This document shows positions 14,626-23,348 of a DNA stretch of 46,035 bases, in pieces. The stretch is from Actinomycetota bacterium. Its GTDB lineage: Bacteria; Actinomycetota; Actinomycetes; S36-B12. A program made the position numbers and the translations under genes. The stretch's first letter is position 1; each line of letters begins with the position of its first letter. The notes below the pieces were generated by a model. It did not search any database, had not been told where the DNA came from, and saw only the letters and a program-made list of their open reading frames with translations. The DNA is taken from assembly GCA_009699465.1 (NCBI GenBank), contig WLOE01000003.1, positions 1-46,035 on the forward strand. The letters run 5' to 3'.

Positions 14626-16677
14626 ATGTCCCGATTTGGAAAACCTCGGCCAGAAGCTGACGTAAGCCTTTCCAATTCCCCGTGGCTGGCCCCCGTTACC
14701 ACCGTTGCTGCCGAACTCTCGGGCCGCTTCCCCATCACTGATGTGTCACCTGTGGTGCTCGGTGGCCGCCGCCCTGCAGCAGCCGCCGTAGGCGAAGCCA
14801 TCCCGGTCCAAGTCACAGCCTTTCGTGATGGGCACGACAGCCTTGGGGTGCAGGTCGTACTCCACAGCCCAACTGGCCAAGAACATTCCCGCGTGCGCAT
14901 GCAGGCCAACAACGATGGCCTTGATACCTGGAGCGCACATGTGCGCCCCGATGCCATGGGCCTATGGCACTTCACCATCGAAGCCTGGGGTGACCCTTGG
15001 GACACATGGACGCATCGCGCTGAAATCAAAATTCCTGCGAATCTCGATGTCGCCCTTGAATGCGAAGAAGGCGCACGAATCCTTGAACGAGCGCTACCAA
15101 CGTTTACCGGCGACGACCGCTCGCTCATCACCACAGTGATCTCTACCTTGCGCTCTGACCTGCCCGCACAGGTGAAACTTGCCGCAGCAACTGATCCGCA
15201 TGTTCAGCAAGCAATGCATAACAACCCACTTCGGGACTTTGTCACCACCAGTGGCCCTTGGCCACTACAGGTGCAGCGACGCCGCGCACTCGTGGGTGCT
15301 TGGTACGAAATGTTTCCGCGCAGTGAAGGCGCGGATCTCGTCAAGAAAACCTCGGGAACTTTTCGCAGTGCACTGTCACGCCTTGAAGCAATTGCTGCCA
15401 TGGGTTTTGACGTGGTCTACGTGCCACCAATTCATCCAGTCGGCGAGGTGAATCGCAAAGGCCCGAACAATACATTGACCACCAAGGCCGGCGACCCAGG
15501 TTCACCATGGGCAATCGGTTCCAAAGCGGGTGGACACGATGCCGTACACCCTGACCTTGGTTCATTAAAAGACTTCGATGCCTTCGTCAAGCGTTGCAAT
15601 GAGCTTGGTATGGAAATCGCACTCGACCTTGCGCTGCAAGCGGCGCCGGATCACCCGTGGGTTGCTGCGCACCCCGAATGGTTTACCACTCGCGCCGATG
15701 GAACGATCGCTTACGCAGAGAACCCGCCAAAGAAGTATCAAGATATTTACCCGTTGAACTTCGACAATGATCCTGAAGGTTTGTATCTGGAAGTTGAGCG
15801 CATTACACGGTTCTGGGTAAATCGCGGGGTTCGAATTTTCCGTGTTGATAACCCACACACCAAGCCGGTGTGGGTCTGGGAACGCCTGATCGCCGCTATC
15901 AACGCTACCGACCCCGACGTGCTGTTCCTGGCTGAAGCGTTTACCCGACCGCCAATGATGCGCGCGCTTGCTGAAGTGGGATTTCAACAGAGCTATACCT
16001 ACTTCACTTGGCGAAACGAGCGCGCTGAACTTGAGGAGTACTTCACCGAACTAGCGACAACGTCCGCTGTAGCCATGCGGCCAAATCTTTTTACTAATAC
16101 TCCAGACATCCTGACCGAATATCTTCAGAACGGTGGGCCGCACGCTTTTGCCATTCGCGCAGTTCTCGCAGCAACCTTGGCGCCGACCTACGGCATCTAC
16201 AGCGGCTTTGAACTCTTTGAACACGTTGCCCTCAAGTCTGGTAGCGAGGAATATCTCGACACTGAAAAATTTGAGTATCGTCCACGTGACTGGGAGCAAG
16301 CAGCCGAACTTGGCATCACGCTCGCACCGATGTTGTCCAAGCTCAACGAGATTCGTCGTGCCCATCCCGCGCTTCAAGACTTGCGTTCGTTGAAATTCCA
16401 TCCAAGTGACAATCCTCATGTGATGGCTTTTTCTAAGCTCGATCAAGATGATCTGATTCTGGTCGTGGTCAATCTTGATTCCTACAACGAACAGCACAGC
16501 AATATCTCGTGGAATATGCCCGCACTGGATATGCCGTGGAATGAACGTTTCATCGCTGAAGATCTCCTCAACGACCTGTCTTGGACTTGGGAACAACACA
16601 CCTATGTACGACTTGCCCCGTGGGAGCAGGTTGCGCACGTGATTCATGTACCCAGAGGTCCGCGCAATGGCAACTAA
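14626..16677 (+). CDS. glgE: Alpha-1,4-glucan:maltose-1-phosphate maltosyltransferase GlgE; start uncertain (14491, 14572 or 14626)
   Basis: GlgE motifs: VGAWYEMFPRSEGA, FDVVYVPPIHPVGEVNRKGPNNTL, HPEWFTTRADGTIAYAENPPKKYQDIYPLNFDND, FRVDNPHTKPVWVWE, FTNTPDILTEYLQNGGPHAF. Confidence 0.95.
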   Translation: MSRFGKPRPEADVSLSNSPWLAPVTTVAAELSGRFPITDVSPVVLGGRRPAAAAVGEAIPVQVTAFRDGHDSLGVQVVLHSPTGQEHSRVRMQANNDGLDTWSAHVRPDAMGLWHFTIEAWGDPWDTWTHRAEIKIPANLDVALECEEGARILERALPTFTGDDRSLITTVISTLRSDLPAQVKLAAATDPHVQQAMHNNPLRDFVTTSGPWPLQVQRRRALVGAWYEMFPRSEGADLVKKTSGTFRSALSRLEAIAAMGFDVVYVPPIHPVGEVNRKGPNNTLTTKAGDPGSPWAIGSKAGGHDAVHPDLGSLKDFDAFVKRCNELGMEIALDLALQAAPDHPWVAAHPEWFTTRADGTIAYAENPPKKYQDIYPLNFDNDPEGLYLEVERITRFWVNRGVRIFRVDNPHTKPVWVWERLIAAINATDPDVLFLAEAFTRPPMMRALAEVGFQQSYTYFTWRNERAELEEYFTELATTSAVAMRPNLFTNTPDILTEYLQNGGPHAFAIRAVLAATLAPTYGIYSGFELFEHVALKSGSEEYLDTEKFEYRPRDWEQAAELGITLAPMLSKLNEIRRAHPALQDLRSLKFHPSDNPHVMAFSKLDQDDLILVVVNLDSYNEQHSNISWNMPALDMPWNERFIAEDLLNDLSWTWEQHTYVRLAPWEQVAHVIHVPRGPRNGN

Positions 16678-18859
16678 GCCCACTATGCGTGTGGCTACTT
16701 CAGATAGTGATCTTGATCGAGTTGTAGATGGTTGGCATCACGACCCGCACAGCATTCTTGGACCTCATTCTTCACACGACTCAGTCACTATTCGTGCACT
16801 TCGACCACTTGCCGATGCAGTGACACTCGTAACCCCAACGGTAAGAATTCCGATGACTCATGAACATCGCGGGATTTGGTACGCGATTGTTCCTGGCACC
16901 GAAATTCCAAGCTATGTTCTTGATGCCGCCTACGACGGAGAAGTGATTCCCGGAGATGATCCGTATCGCTTCCTTCCCACCTTGGGTGATGTTGATTTGC
17001 ACCTCATCAGCGAAGGTCGACATGAAGAGTTGTGGAATGTGCTCGGCGCACATGTGCGCAGCTATGACACGTCATTTGGTTTAGTTACTGGAACTTCTTT
17101 CGCTGTGTGGGCGCCAAGCGCACAAGGCGTCCGAGTCAGCGGCGATTTCAACTTCTGGAATGGCACAGCCCACCCCATGCGTTCACTGGGCTCAACTGGC
17201 GTGTGGGAATTGTTCATCCCAAACATCGGTGACGGCGTGACCTACAAGTATCAAATTCTGGGTCACGATGGGGTTTGGCGCGATAAGGCTGATCCAATGG
17301 CACACGCCACCGAAATTCCGCCAGCAAGCGGATCGCGCGTCTTCACTTCTACGTATACGTGGAATGACAAAACATGGCTTGATCAACGTGCGGCAAGCGA
17401 TCCACATCGCAATCCCATCAGCATCTACGAGGTGCACTTGGGATCATGGCGCGAGGGTTTGAGTTATTGCGAGCTGGCAACGCAACTCGTTGAATATGTG
17501 CAGCGGACTGGTTTCACCCACGTTGAATTTATGCCACTTGCCGAGCACCCATATTCACCTTCCTGGGGTTACCACGTGACCTCGTATTACGCGCCATCTT
17601 CGCGCTTTGGTTCACCTGATGATCTTCGCTACCTGATCGACGCGTTACACAACGCGGGAATTGGAGTGATCGTCGATTGGGTGCCTGCACATTTCGCAAC
17701 TGACCCTTGGGCGTTGGTGAGATTTGATGGATCCGCACTCTATGAACATCCAGATCCCCGTCGCGGCGAACACCCTGACTGGGGCTCATTCATTTTCAAC
17801 TACGGCCGGACTGAAGTGCGCAACTTCCTCGTTTCTAATGCCATTTATTGGCTCGAGGAATTTCACGTAGATGGTCTACGCGTTGATGGCGTTGCTTCGA
17901 TGTTGTATCTGGATTACTCCCGTAAAGATGGCGAGTGGTATCCGAATCAATTTGGTGGTCGAGAAAACCTTGAAGCCGTGCAGTTCTTGCAAGAGATGAA
18001 TGCAACGGTCTACAAACGTGTACCTGGCGTGATGACGATTGCAGAAGAGTCGACCGCCTGGCCTGGTGTTACCCAGCCAACCTTTAATGGCGGACTTGGT
18101 TTCGGCTTCAAATGGAATATGGGCTGGATGCACGACTCTCTCGACTACATCGAGCATGAACCTATTCATCGCCAGTATCACCACGGCGAGATGACCTTCT
18201 CGATGGTCTATGCCTATAGCGAGCGATTTATCTTGCCTATTTCCCATGATGAAGTTGTGCATGGAAAGGGCTCACTCATCGGCAAGATGCCCGGTGACCG
18301 TTGGCAACAGCTAGCGAACCTGCGCGCATACCTTGGATTCATGTGGGCACACCCAGGTAAGAAGTTGCTATTCATGGGTTCGGAATTTGCGCAATCACAA
18401 GAGTGGAACAGCGAAAAGAGCCTTGAGTGGTGGCTTCTTGAACACCCAGAGCATCAAGGCGCACTAGCCGCAGTGAGCGATCTCAATCGCGTCTATCAAT
18501 CAACGCCAGCACTGTGGCAGCTTGATGATGAACCACGAGGCTTTGAATGGATCGACGCAAATGCTTCGGAAGCAAATGTATTTTCTTGGTTGCGATGGGA
18601 TGAATCTGGCAGTTGTGTTGCAGTAATCGTCAATATGTCACCCGTACCGCATCAGAACTACCGAATTGCGCTGCCCTTTGTTGGCGCCTGGCAAGAACTT
18701 TTCAACTCTGATGCACTGACCTATGGCGGCTCAGGGATGGGCAATCAAGGCGAAGTAACTGCCTTGCCAATTTCGTGGAATGGGCGTCCATCATCGGCTG
18801 ATGTTGTGGTGCCACCACTTGCTGCCGTGTACCTCTACTTTGGTCGGGCGCGCAGCTAA
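16667..18859 (+). CDS. glgB: 1,4-alpha-glucan branching enzyme
   Basis: HDPHSILGPH, FAVWAPSAQGVRVSGDFNFWNG, VDWVPAHF, VDGLRVDGVASMLYLDYSR, AEESTAWPGVT, LPISHDEVVHGKGSL. The ATG at 16667 overlaps the glgE end by 11 nt. Confidence 0.96.
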   Translation: MATKPTMRVATSDSDLDRVVDGWHHDPHSILGPHSSHDSVTIRALRPLADAVTLVTPTVRIPMTHEHRGIWYAIVPGTEIPSYVLDAAYDGEVIPGDDPYRFLPTLGDVDLHLISEGRHEELWNVLGAHVRSYDTSFGLVTGTSFAVWAPSAQGVRVSGDFNFWNGTAHPMRSLGSTGVWELFIPNIGDGVTYKYQILGHDGVWRDKADPMAHATEIPPASGSRVFTSTYTWNDKTWLDQRAASDPHRNPISIYEVHLGSWREGLSYCELATQLVEYVQRTGFTHVEFMPLAEHPYSPSWGYHVTSYYAPSSRFGSPDDLRYLIDALHNAGIGVIVDWVPAHFATDPWALVRFDGSALYEHPDPRRGEHPDWGSFIFNYGRTEVRNFLVSNAIYWLEEFHVDGLRVDGVASMLYLDYSRKDGEWYPNQFGGRENLEAVQFLQEMNATVYKRVPGVMTIAEESTAWPGVTQPTFNGGLGFGFKWNMGWMHDSLDYIEHEPIHRQYHHGEMTFSMVYAYSERFILPISHDEVVHGKGSLIGKMPGDRWQQLANLRAYLGFMWAHPGKKLLFMGSEFAQSQEWNSEKSLEWWLLEHPEHQGALAAVSDLNRVYQSTPALWQLDDEPRGFEWIDANASEANVFSWLRWDESGSCVAVIVNMSPVPHQNYRIALPFVGAWQELFNSDALTYGGSGMGNQGEVTALPISWNGRPSSADVVVPPLAAVYLYFGRARS

Positions 18860-18872
18860 GCACTCCATCAAA

Positions 18873-19784
18873 TTAGAAAAGAGCGCTTGCAAGTGCAGTG
18901 CGCGCAGGAATAACTGCCGGTTCATCCCCCGCGATCAAGAAGAGCTCAAGAAGTCGCGCGCGAAGACGCGCACGATCATCTCCTGCCGTAACTTTGATCG
19001 CGGCTATCAAACGATCAAAGGCTGCCCCCCAATTACCATCGAGCACATCGGCATCTGCAAGATCCATTTGTGCATCAACATCATCAACTGATGCAGAGGC
19101 GTTCAACACGGCAGTTTCAGTACGGCCATATAAACCGACCATCGCCAGGCCAGCCTGGGCATCAACATCATTGGGAGTAGCCGTCAGTACTGTTTGATAC
19201 GCCGCTGCTGCTGCATCCCAGTTGCCGGCTTCAATGGCGTCATAAGCCGCCGCAAATCGCGGATCGATGGGATCTTCTTCTACTTCCTGCTCCGCAACAG
19301 GAGCACCGCCAACGGTTCCGGTGACACCTTGCTGCGCAGCAATCTTCAATACCTCAGCGATGACTGCGCGGATTTGCGCTTCAGGCTGTGCACCTTGGAA
19401 CAACGCAGCAGGTTGGCCCTTGATAACAGCAAACACGGACGGCACTGATTGCACCTGGAACGCCTGAGCGAGGCGAGGCTGCGCATCTACATCAATTTTT
19501 GCCAAGATCCACGTGCCACCGGCTTCGGCAGCAAGCTTCTCCAACACTGGGGAAAGTTGCTTACACGGCCCACACCAGGTTGCCCAGAGATCCAAGATGA
19601 CAGGAACTGTTTCGGATTGAGCGATCACCGCCGCCTCGAACGTGGCTTCCGTGACATCGATGACCACGCCTGCCGGCGCATTGGCCTTTGCCATGGCAGC
19701 TTGTTCTTGTTGTTGACGGGCTGCGGCTAAGGCGCCTAAATCAATGGCCCCTTGGCCGGCAAAAGGTGTACTCACGAACCCCAT
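18873..19784 (-). CDS. Thioredoxin-domain protein with C-terminal TPR-like region (YbbN/CnoX-like)
   Basis: LWATWCGPCKQLSPVLEKLAAE thioredoxin active site; Ala-rich helical repeat C-terminus (DPIDPRFAAAYDAIEAGNWDAAAAAYQTVL). Confidence 0.88.
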   Translation of the reverse strand: MGFVSTPFAGQGAIDLGALAAARQQQEQAAMAKANAPAGVVIDVTEATFEAAVIAQSETVPVILDLWATWCGPCKQLSPVLEKLAAEAGGTWILAKIDVDAQPRLAQAFQVQSVPSVFAVIKGQPAALFQGAQPEAQIRAVIAEVLKIAAQQGVTGTVGGAPVAEQEVEEDPIDPRFAAAYDAIEAGNWDAAAAAYQTVLTATPNDVDAQAGLAMVGLYGRTETAVLNASASVDDVDAQMDLADADVLDGNWGAAFDRLIAAIKVTAGDDRARLRARLLELFLIAGDEPAVIPARTALASALF

Positions 19785-19826
19785 TCTTGCCTATGCCGTG
19801 CGGCCATTGATCAACGATGCGGATCT

Positions 19827-20717
19827 TTACCGCAGCAGACCACGACTCATCAGGGTGCGGCGGCGCAGAGGAGCAAAAATCAAGCGCTCGATCAGCACAC
19901 CGACAAACAAAATCATGAAGATCGAGCCAAGTACCAGCGCCATATCCCCCAGGGAACGGCCGTTATCCAGCATCTGACCCAAGCCAGGTCCAAGTGCTGG
20001 GGAAACAGCGATGAGCTCTGCCGCCATTAACGACCGCCAGGAGAAGGCCCAACCCTGCTCTAAGCCGGCGAGGTAGCCCGGCCAAGCCGCGGGCAGGACG
20101 ATCGCTCGTACACGAGTGAAACCTTTGGCTCCCAAAACTTGGCCTGCGCGCAAAATGATCGATGGAATCTGATCGATACCGTTCATCAAACCAATGGCGA
20201 TGGATGGAACAGCACCCAAGAGCACCACGGTGTAAATCGTGGCATCGGACAGTCCAAACCAGATGATTGCTGCAGGCACCCAAGCTACTGAGGGTAACTG
20301 CTGCAGACCCGTGAGTAACGGCCCAAAGATTGAACGCAAAGTCTTGTTCAGGCCAAGTGCCACGCCAATCGGGGTAGCAATCACAAGCGCGATCAGAAAA
20401 CCTTGAGCCGCGCGACGAATACTATTGAACGTTGACTGCCAAAGAATTTGATTCTCTGCTTGCTGACCAAGAGCTGCCCACACCTGCGAAGGTGACGGAA
20501 TGATGTAGTCAGGTTGCCATTGCAACCAAATAATGACTTGCCAAATTGCTATGACTGCACCAATAGCGATCAGTGGAGACAGCAAAGAGAACAAATACTT
20601 CTTGACACTGAACTTGTGCTGAGTTGGAGTTTCTAAGGCATCCAAACCGGATTCAAGGCGCTTGAGGTCAAGATCATTACCGTCTGACACTCCAGGGTTA
20701 ACAGTTTCAGCTGGCAT
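19827..20717 (-). CDS. ABC transporter permease (sulfonate/taurine/nitrate type, SsuC/TauC-like)
   Basis: Multi-TM; GVALGLNKTLRSIFGPLLTGLQQLPSVAWVPAAIIWFGLSDATIYTVVLLGAVPSIAIGLMNGI. Start at MPAETVNPG, overlapping the ATPase gene. Confidence 0.88.
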   Translation of the reverse strand: MPAETVNPGVSDGNDLDLKRLESGLDALETPTQHKFSVKKYLFSLLSPLIAIGAVIAIWQVIIWLQWQPDYIIPSPSQVWAALGQQAENQILWQSTFNSIRRAAQGFLIALVIATPIGVALGLNKTLRSIFGPLLTGLQQLPSVAWVPAAIIWFGLSDATIYTVVLLGAVPSIAIGLMNGIDQIPSIILRAGQVLGAKGFTRVRAIVLPAAWPGYLAGLEQGWAFSWRSLMAAELIAVSPALGPGLGQMLDNGRSLGDMALVLGSIFMILFVGVLIERLIFAPLRRRTLMSRGLLR

Positions 20718-21462
20718 GGCGAACGATCTCCTTACGCAAGTTGTCTGTGATCTCACTCGCGAGCTCAGATACATAACTCGAGTACGTAGAGTCTGTTCGC
20801 CATGGCTCATTGGAACCGATGTTCCATTCCTTGATGAACCGGCCAGGTCGCGAGGACATCAGCAATACGCGTTCACTGAGTCGAACCGCTTCACGCACAT
20901 TGTGTGTGACGAAGATGATCGTGATTCCCGTTTCTTCCCAGATTCGGGTGAGTTCCTCATGCAAGAAATCTCGAGTGATTGCATCAAGGGCAGCAAATGG
21001 TTCATCCATGAGCAACACAGAACGACCTTGAGCTAGTGCGCGTGCAATTGCTACACGTTGTCGCATGCCGCCTGAAAGTTCATGTGGTCGCTGGTCATAC
21101 GAGCGCTCTAAGTGCACGAGATCCAGTAACTCCTGTGCCTTGTCTTTGCGCTCCTTGCGGGGAATTCCGCGCAACTCCAATGCGAGCTCAATATTTTTGC
21201 CAGCAGTGAGCCACGGCATTAATGCTGCTTCTTGGAACATCAAGGTAGGAGGGCCGGCAAGCTCTACCGTCCCTGACGTTGCAGACTCAAGGCCAGCCAA
21301 AATGTTCAACAACGTTGACTTGCCACACCCTGATGCTCCCACCAGCGAGACGAACTCCCCTGGCGTTACTGACAAGCTCACATCGTCAAGCACGATGGGC
21401 CCATCCGCGCTGAACTGCTTCACGATGTGGTGCAGTTCTACTGCTCCACTTGCGACCGTCAT
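20707..21462 (-). CDS. ABC transporter ATP-binding protein (SsuB/TauB-like)
   Basis: Walker A GASGCGKST, signature ELSGGMRQRVAIARAL, Walker B VLLMDEPFAALD. Confidence 0.92.
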   Translation of the reverse strand: MTVASGAVELHHIVKQFSADGPIVLDDVSLSVTPGEFVSLVGASGCGKSTLLNILAGLESATSGTVELAGPPTLMFQEAALMPWLTAGKNIELALELRGIPRKERKDKAQELLDLVHLERSYDQRPHELSGGMRQRVAIARALAQGRSVLLMDEPFAALDAITRDFLHEELTRIWEETGITIIFVTHNVREAVRLSERVLLMSSRPGRFIKEWNIGSNEPWRTDSTYSSYVSELASEITDNLRKEIVRHAS

Positions 21463-21490
21463 CTGTACCTTTCAAGGGTCATTTCTGCGT

Positions 21491-21503
21491 CATTTCCAAG
21501 TAA
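21491..21503. promoter_or_regulatory. Second copy of the candidate operator core (CATTTCCAAGTAA) upstream of the ABC ATPase gene
   Basis: 12/13 identity to 22739-22751, same orientation relative to the downstream gene. Confidence 0.3.
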
Positions 21504-21550
21504 CCCGGTAGACATTACAATGTAGATAGAGAATATCCAAATTTGAATGC

Positions 21551-21592
21551 GGAACGCCGGTGACAGGACCCCCATCCCGTCACCGGCGTTTC
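21551..21592 (-). other. Intercistronic stem-loop between the binding-protein and ATPase genes
   Basis: Perfect 12-bp inverted repeat AACGCCGGTGAC (21553-21564) / GTCACCGGCGTT (21579-21590), 14-nt loop; no T tract. Confidence 0.7.
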
Positions 21593-21606
21593 GACTACTT
21601 ACTCAC

Positions 21607-22716
21607 CTACTGCTGACCAAGGCCACCGGCAGAAACCAGACGCTGCTTTGACTGCTTGAGCAGGCTATTGAGCAAGCGCAGGTCGTAGATGCCGTTCAGC
21701 GCACCTGGCTTCAAGGTGAGAAGACCCGCGTTCACCGCATCGTCTGCACTCTTCTTTAAGGTTGCTGGCAGTGCATCCCATGTGAAGCGAAGTTGACCCC
21801 AAGCTCGATTGATTACCGAATCTGGAAGTGGCTTGCCCGTCCACTTGGTGATCTGCTCTTGAACAGCATCTTTTGCGGGAAGGATGTTCTTCGCAATCCA
21901 CTTAATTGAACTGTTATTCGCCTGAAGCACCGTGCGAACAGTTCCTGGGTACTGCTTCAGGAAGTTCTTGCCAGCGATGATGTTTGTCGTAACGAACTGA
22001 CCGCCTGGCCAAAGATCTTTCTCATCAACGAGAACCTTGCCGCCACCTTCAAGTACCAACCGTGATGCCCAAGGCTCTGGCACCCAGGCGCCGTCAATGT
22101 CACCCTTCTTGAACAGGGTCAACGTGGTTGCGTTGTCGGTAGGAATCACCGTGACATCGCCACCGCCAGCAACGTTGGTAGCAAAGCCTTTGTCCTTGAG
22201 GAATGAGCGAAGTGCAACGTCTTGAGTTCCACCAAGCTGAGGTGTGGCAATCTTCTTGCCCTTGAGGTCAGCAACACTGGTGATGTTTGGTCTCACGATG
22301 AGCGATGCCCCACCTGAAGCAACACCTGATACAACGTTGAGTAAGTCACCATTGGTTGAGGTGTACCCAGCAACTGATGGGTTGGGTCCGATATAACCAA
22401 TGTCGATCGCACCACCCTTAAGCGCTTCAATTTGCGCAGGACCAGCATTGAAGAGCACGTACTCAACGTTCGTGCCTTCCTTATTGAGGTACTGCTCGAA
22501 GAAACGCAGCTGCTGGCCAACGAGTGCTGGAGCATGCGTGACGTTGGCAAAGAAAGCAATGCGCACGGTCTTGGCAGTTGGCAACTTTGGTAATCCAGCT
22601 GATGCCGATGGAGTTGGAGTTGCTGTTGGCTTAGGCGCAGCCTGAACCGCCACTGGCAACAAGGCAACACTGGCTGCTGTTAGCGCGATGATCGCCCTTC
22701 TGGAGATCTTCTTCAT
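21607..22716 (-). CDS. ABC transporter substrate-binding protein (SsuA/TauA/NMT1-like)
   Basis: Signal peptide MKKISRRAIIALTAASVALLPVAVQA from ATG 22716; FNAGPAQIEALKGGAIDIGYIGPNPSVAGY; GAWVPEPWASRLV. Confidence 0.88.
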   Translation of the reverse strand: MKKISRRAIIALTAASVALLPVAVQAAPKPTATPTPSASAGLPKLPTAKTVRIAFFANVTHAPALVGQQLRFFEQYLNKEGTNVEYVLFNAGPAQIEALKGGAIDIGYIGPNPSVAGYTSTNGDLLNVVSGVASGGASLIVRPNITSVADLKGKKIATPQLGGTQDVALRSFLKDKGFATNVAGGGDVTVIPTDNATTLTLFKKGDIDGAWVPEPWASRLVLEGGGKVLVDEKDLWPGGQFVTTNIIAGKNFLKQYPGTVRTVLQANNSSIKWIAKNILPAKDAVQEQITKWTGKPLPDSVINRAWGQLRFTWDALPATLKKSADDAVNAGLLTLKPGALNGIYDLRLLNSLLKQSKQRLVSAGGLGQQ

Positions 22717-22731
22717 CTTTCCCTTTCGTAT

Positions 22732-22751
22732 TTCTAGGCATTTCCTAGTAA
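22732..22751. promoter_or_regulatory. Candidate operator (CTAGG-CATTT-CCTAG plus TAA) upstream of the substrate-binding gene
   Basis: Inverted repeat with 5-bp arms in the divergent intergenic region next to the Rrf2 gene; the core CATTTCCTAGTAA is nearly repeated at 21491-21503. Confidence 0.4.
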
Positions 22752-22850
22752 GTTGATGGGAAACATAGTTATAGTTGGCAAAGAAAGCAAATTGGACACA
22801 CCGCGTGGCCAGTTTCCCCTTCCGCACTATTCCCCGCGAAAAAGAGGACA

Positions 22851-23333
22851 ATGAAAACCGTGCATATCTCCGCCAAAGCCGATTACGGCATGCGCGCGCT
22901 TTTGGAACTCACCGCTTCATACCTCGAAAACCCCAAGAAGCTGGTCAAAGGCGACGCCATCAGTACCGCCCAAGATATTCCAGTGAAATTCCTTGAGGGA
23001 ATCCTTCGTCAACTACGCCAATCGGGCATCGTGGCCAGCCAGCGAGGTGCCGAGGGTGGGTACCGCCTTGATCGCTCCCCTAGCGAGGTCACGATCGCCG
23101 ATGTGGTGCGAGCTCTCGATGGCCCACTTGCGGCCGTTCGCGGCCAACGCCCAGAAGATGTTGAGTACGCGGGACCATCTGAACACCTCAAAGAGGTCTG
23201 GGTAGCGGTTCGCGCAGCGATGCGAGATGTCTTAGAGCACATCACCTTGGCCGATGTTGCCGCCAACAACTTGCCTGACCCTGTGACAAGACTCCTGGAT
23301 GAGCCAGGTGCATGGCAGCGACGCAAGCCATAG
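22851..23333 (+). CDS. Rrf2-family transcriptional regulator
   Basis: ISAKADYGMRALLELTASY, IPVKFLEGILRQLRQSGIVASQRGAEGGYRLDRSPSEVTIADVVRALDGPL. The conserved IscR-type cysteine cluster is absent. Confidence 0.93.
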   Translation: MKTVHISAKADYGMRALLELTASYLENPKKLVKGDAISTAQDIPVKFLEGILRQLRQSGIVASQRGAEGGYRLDRSPSEVTIADVVRALDGPLAAVRGQRPEDVEYAGPSEHLKEVWVAVRAAMRDVLEHITLADVAANNLPDPVTRLLDEPGAWQRRKP

Positions 23334-23348
23334 GGCAAGATTCCTTCC

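Noticed and set aside
21512-21523. ACATTACAATGT inverted repeat upstream of the ABC ATPase gene
   Set aside because: Only 5-bp arms, AT-rich and single in the regions inspected; could be chance or promoter sequence.
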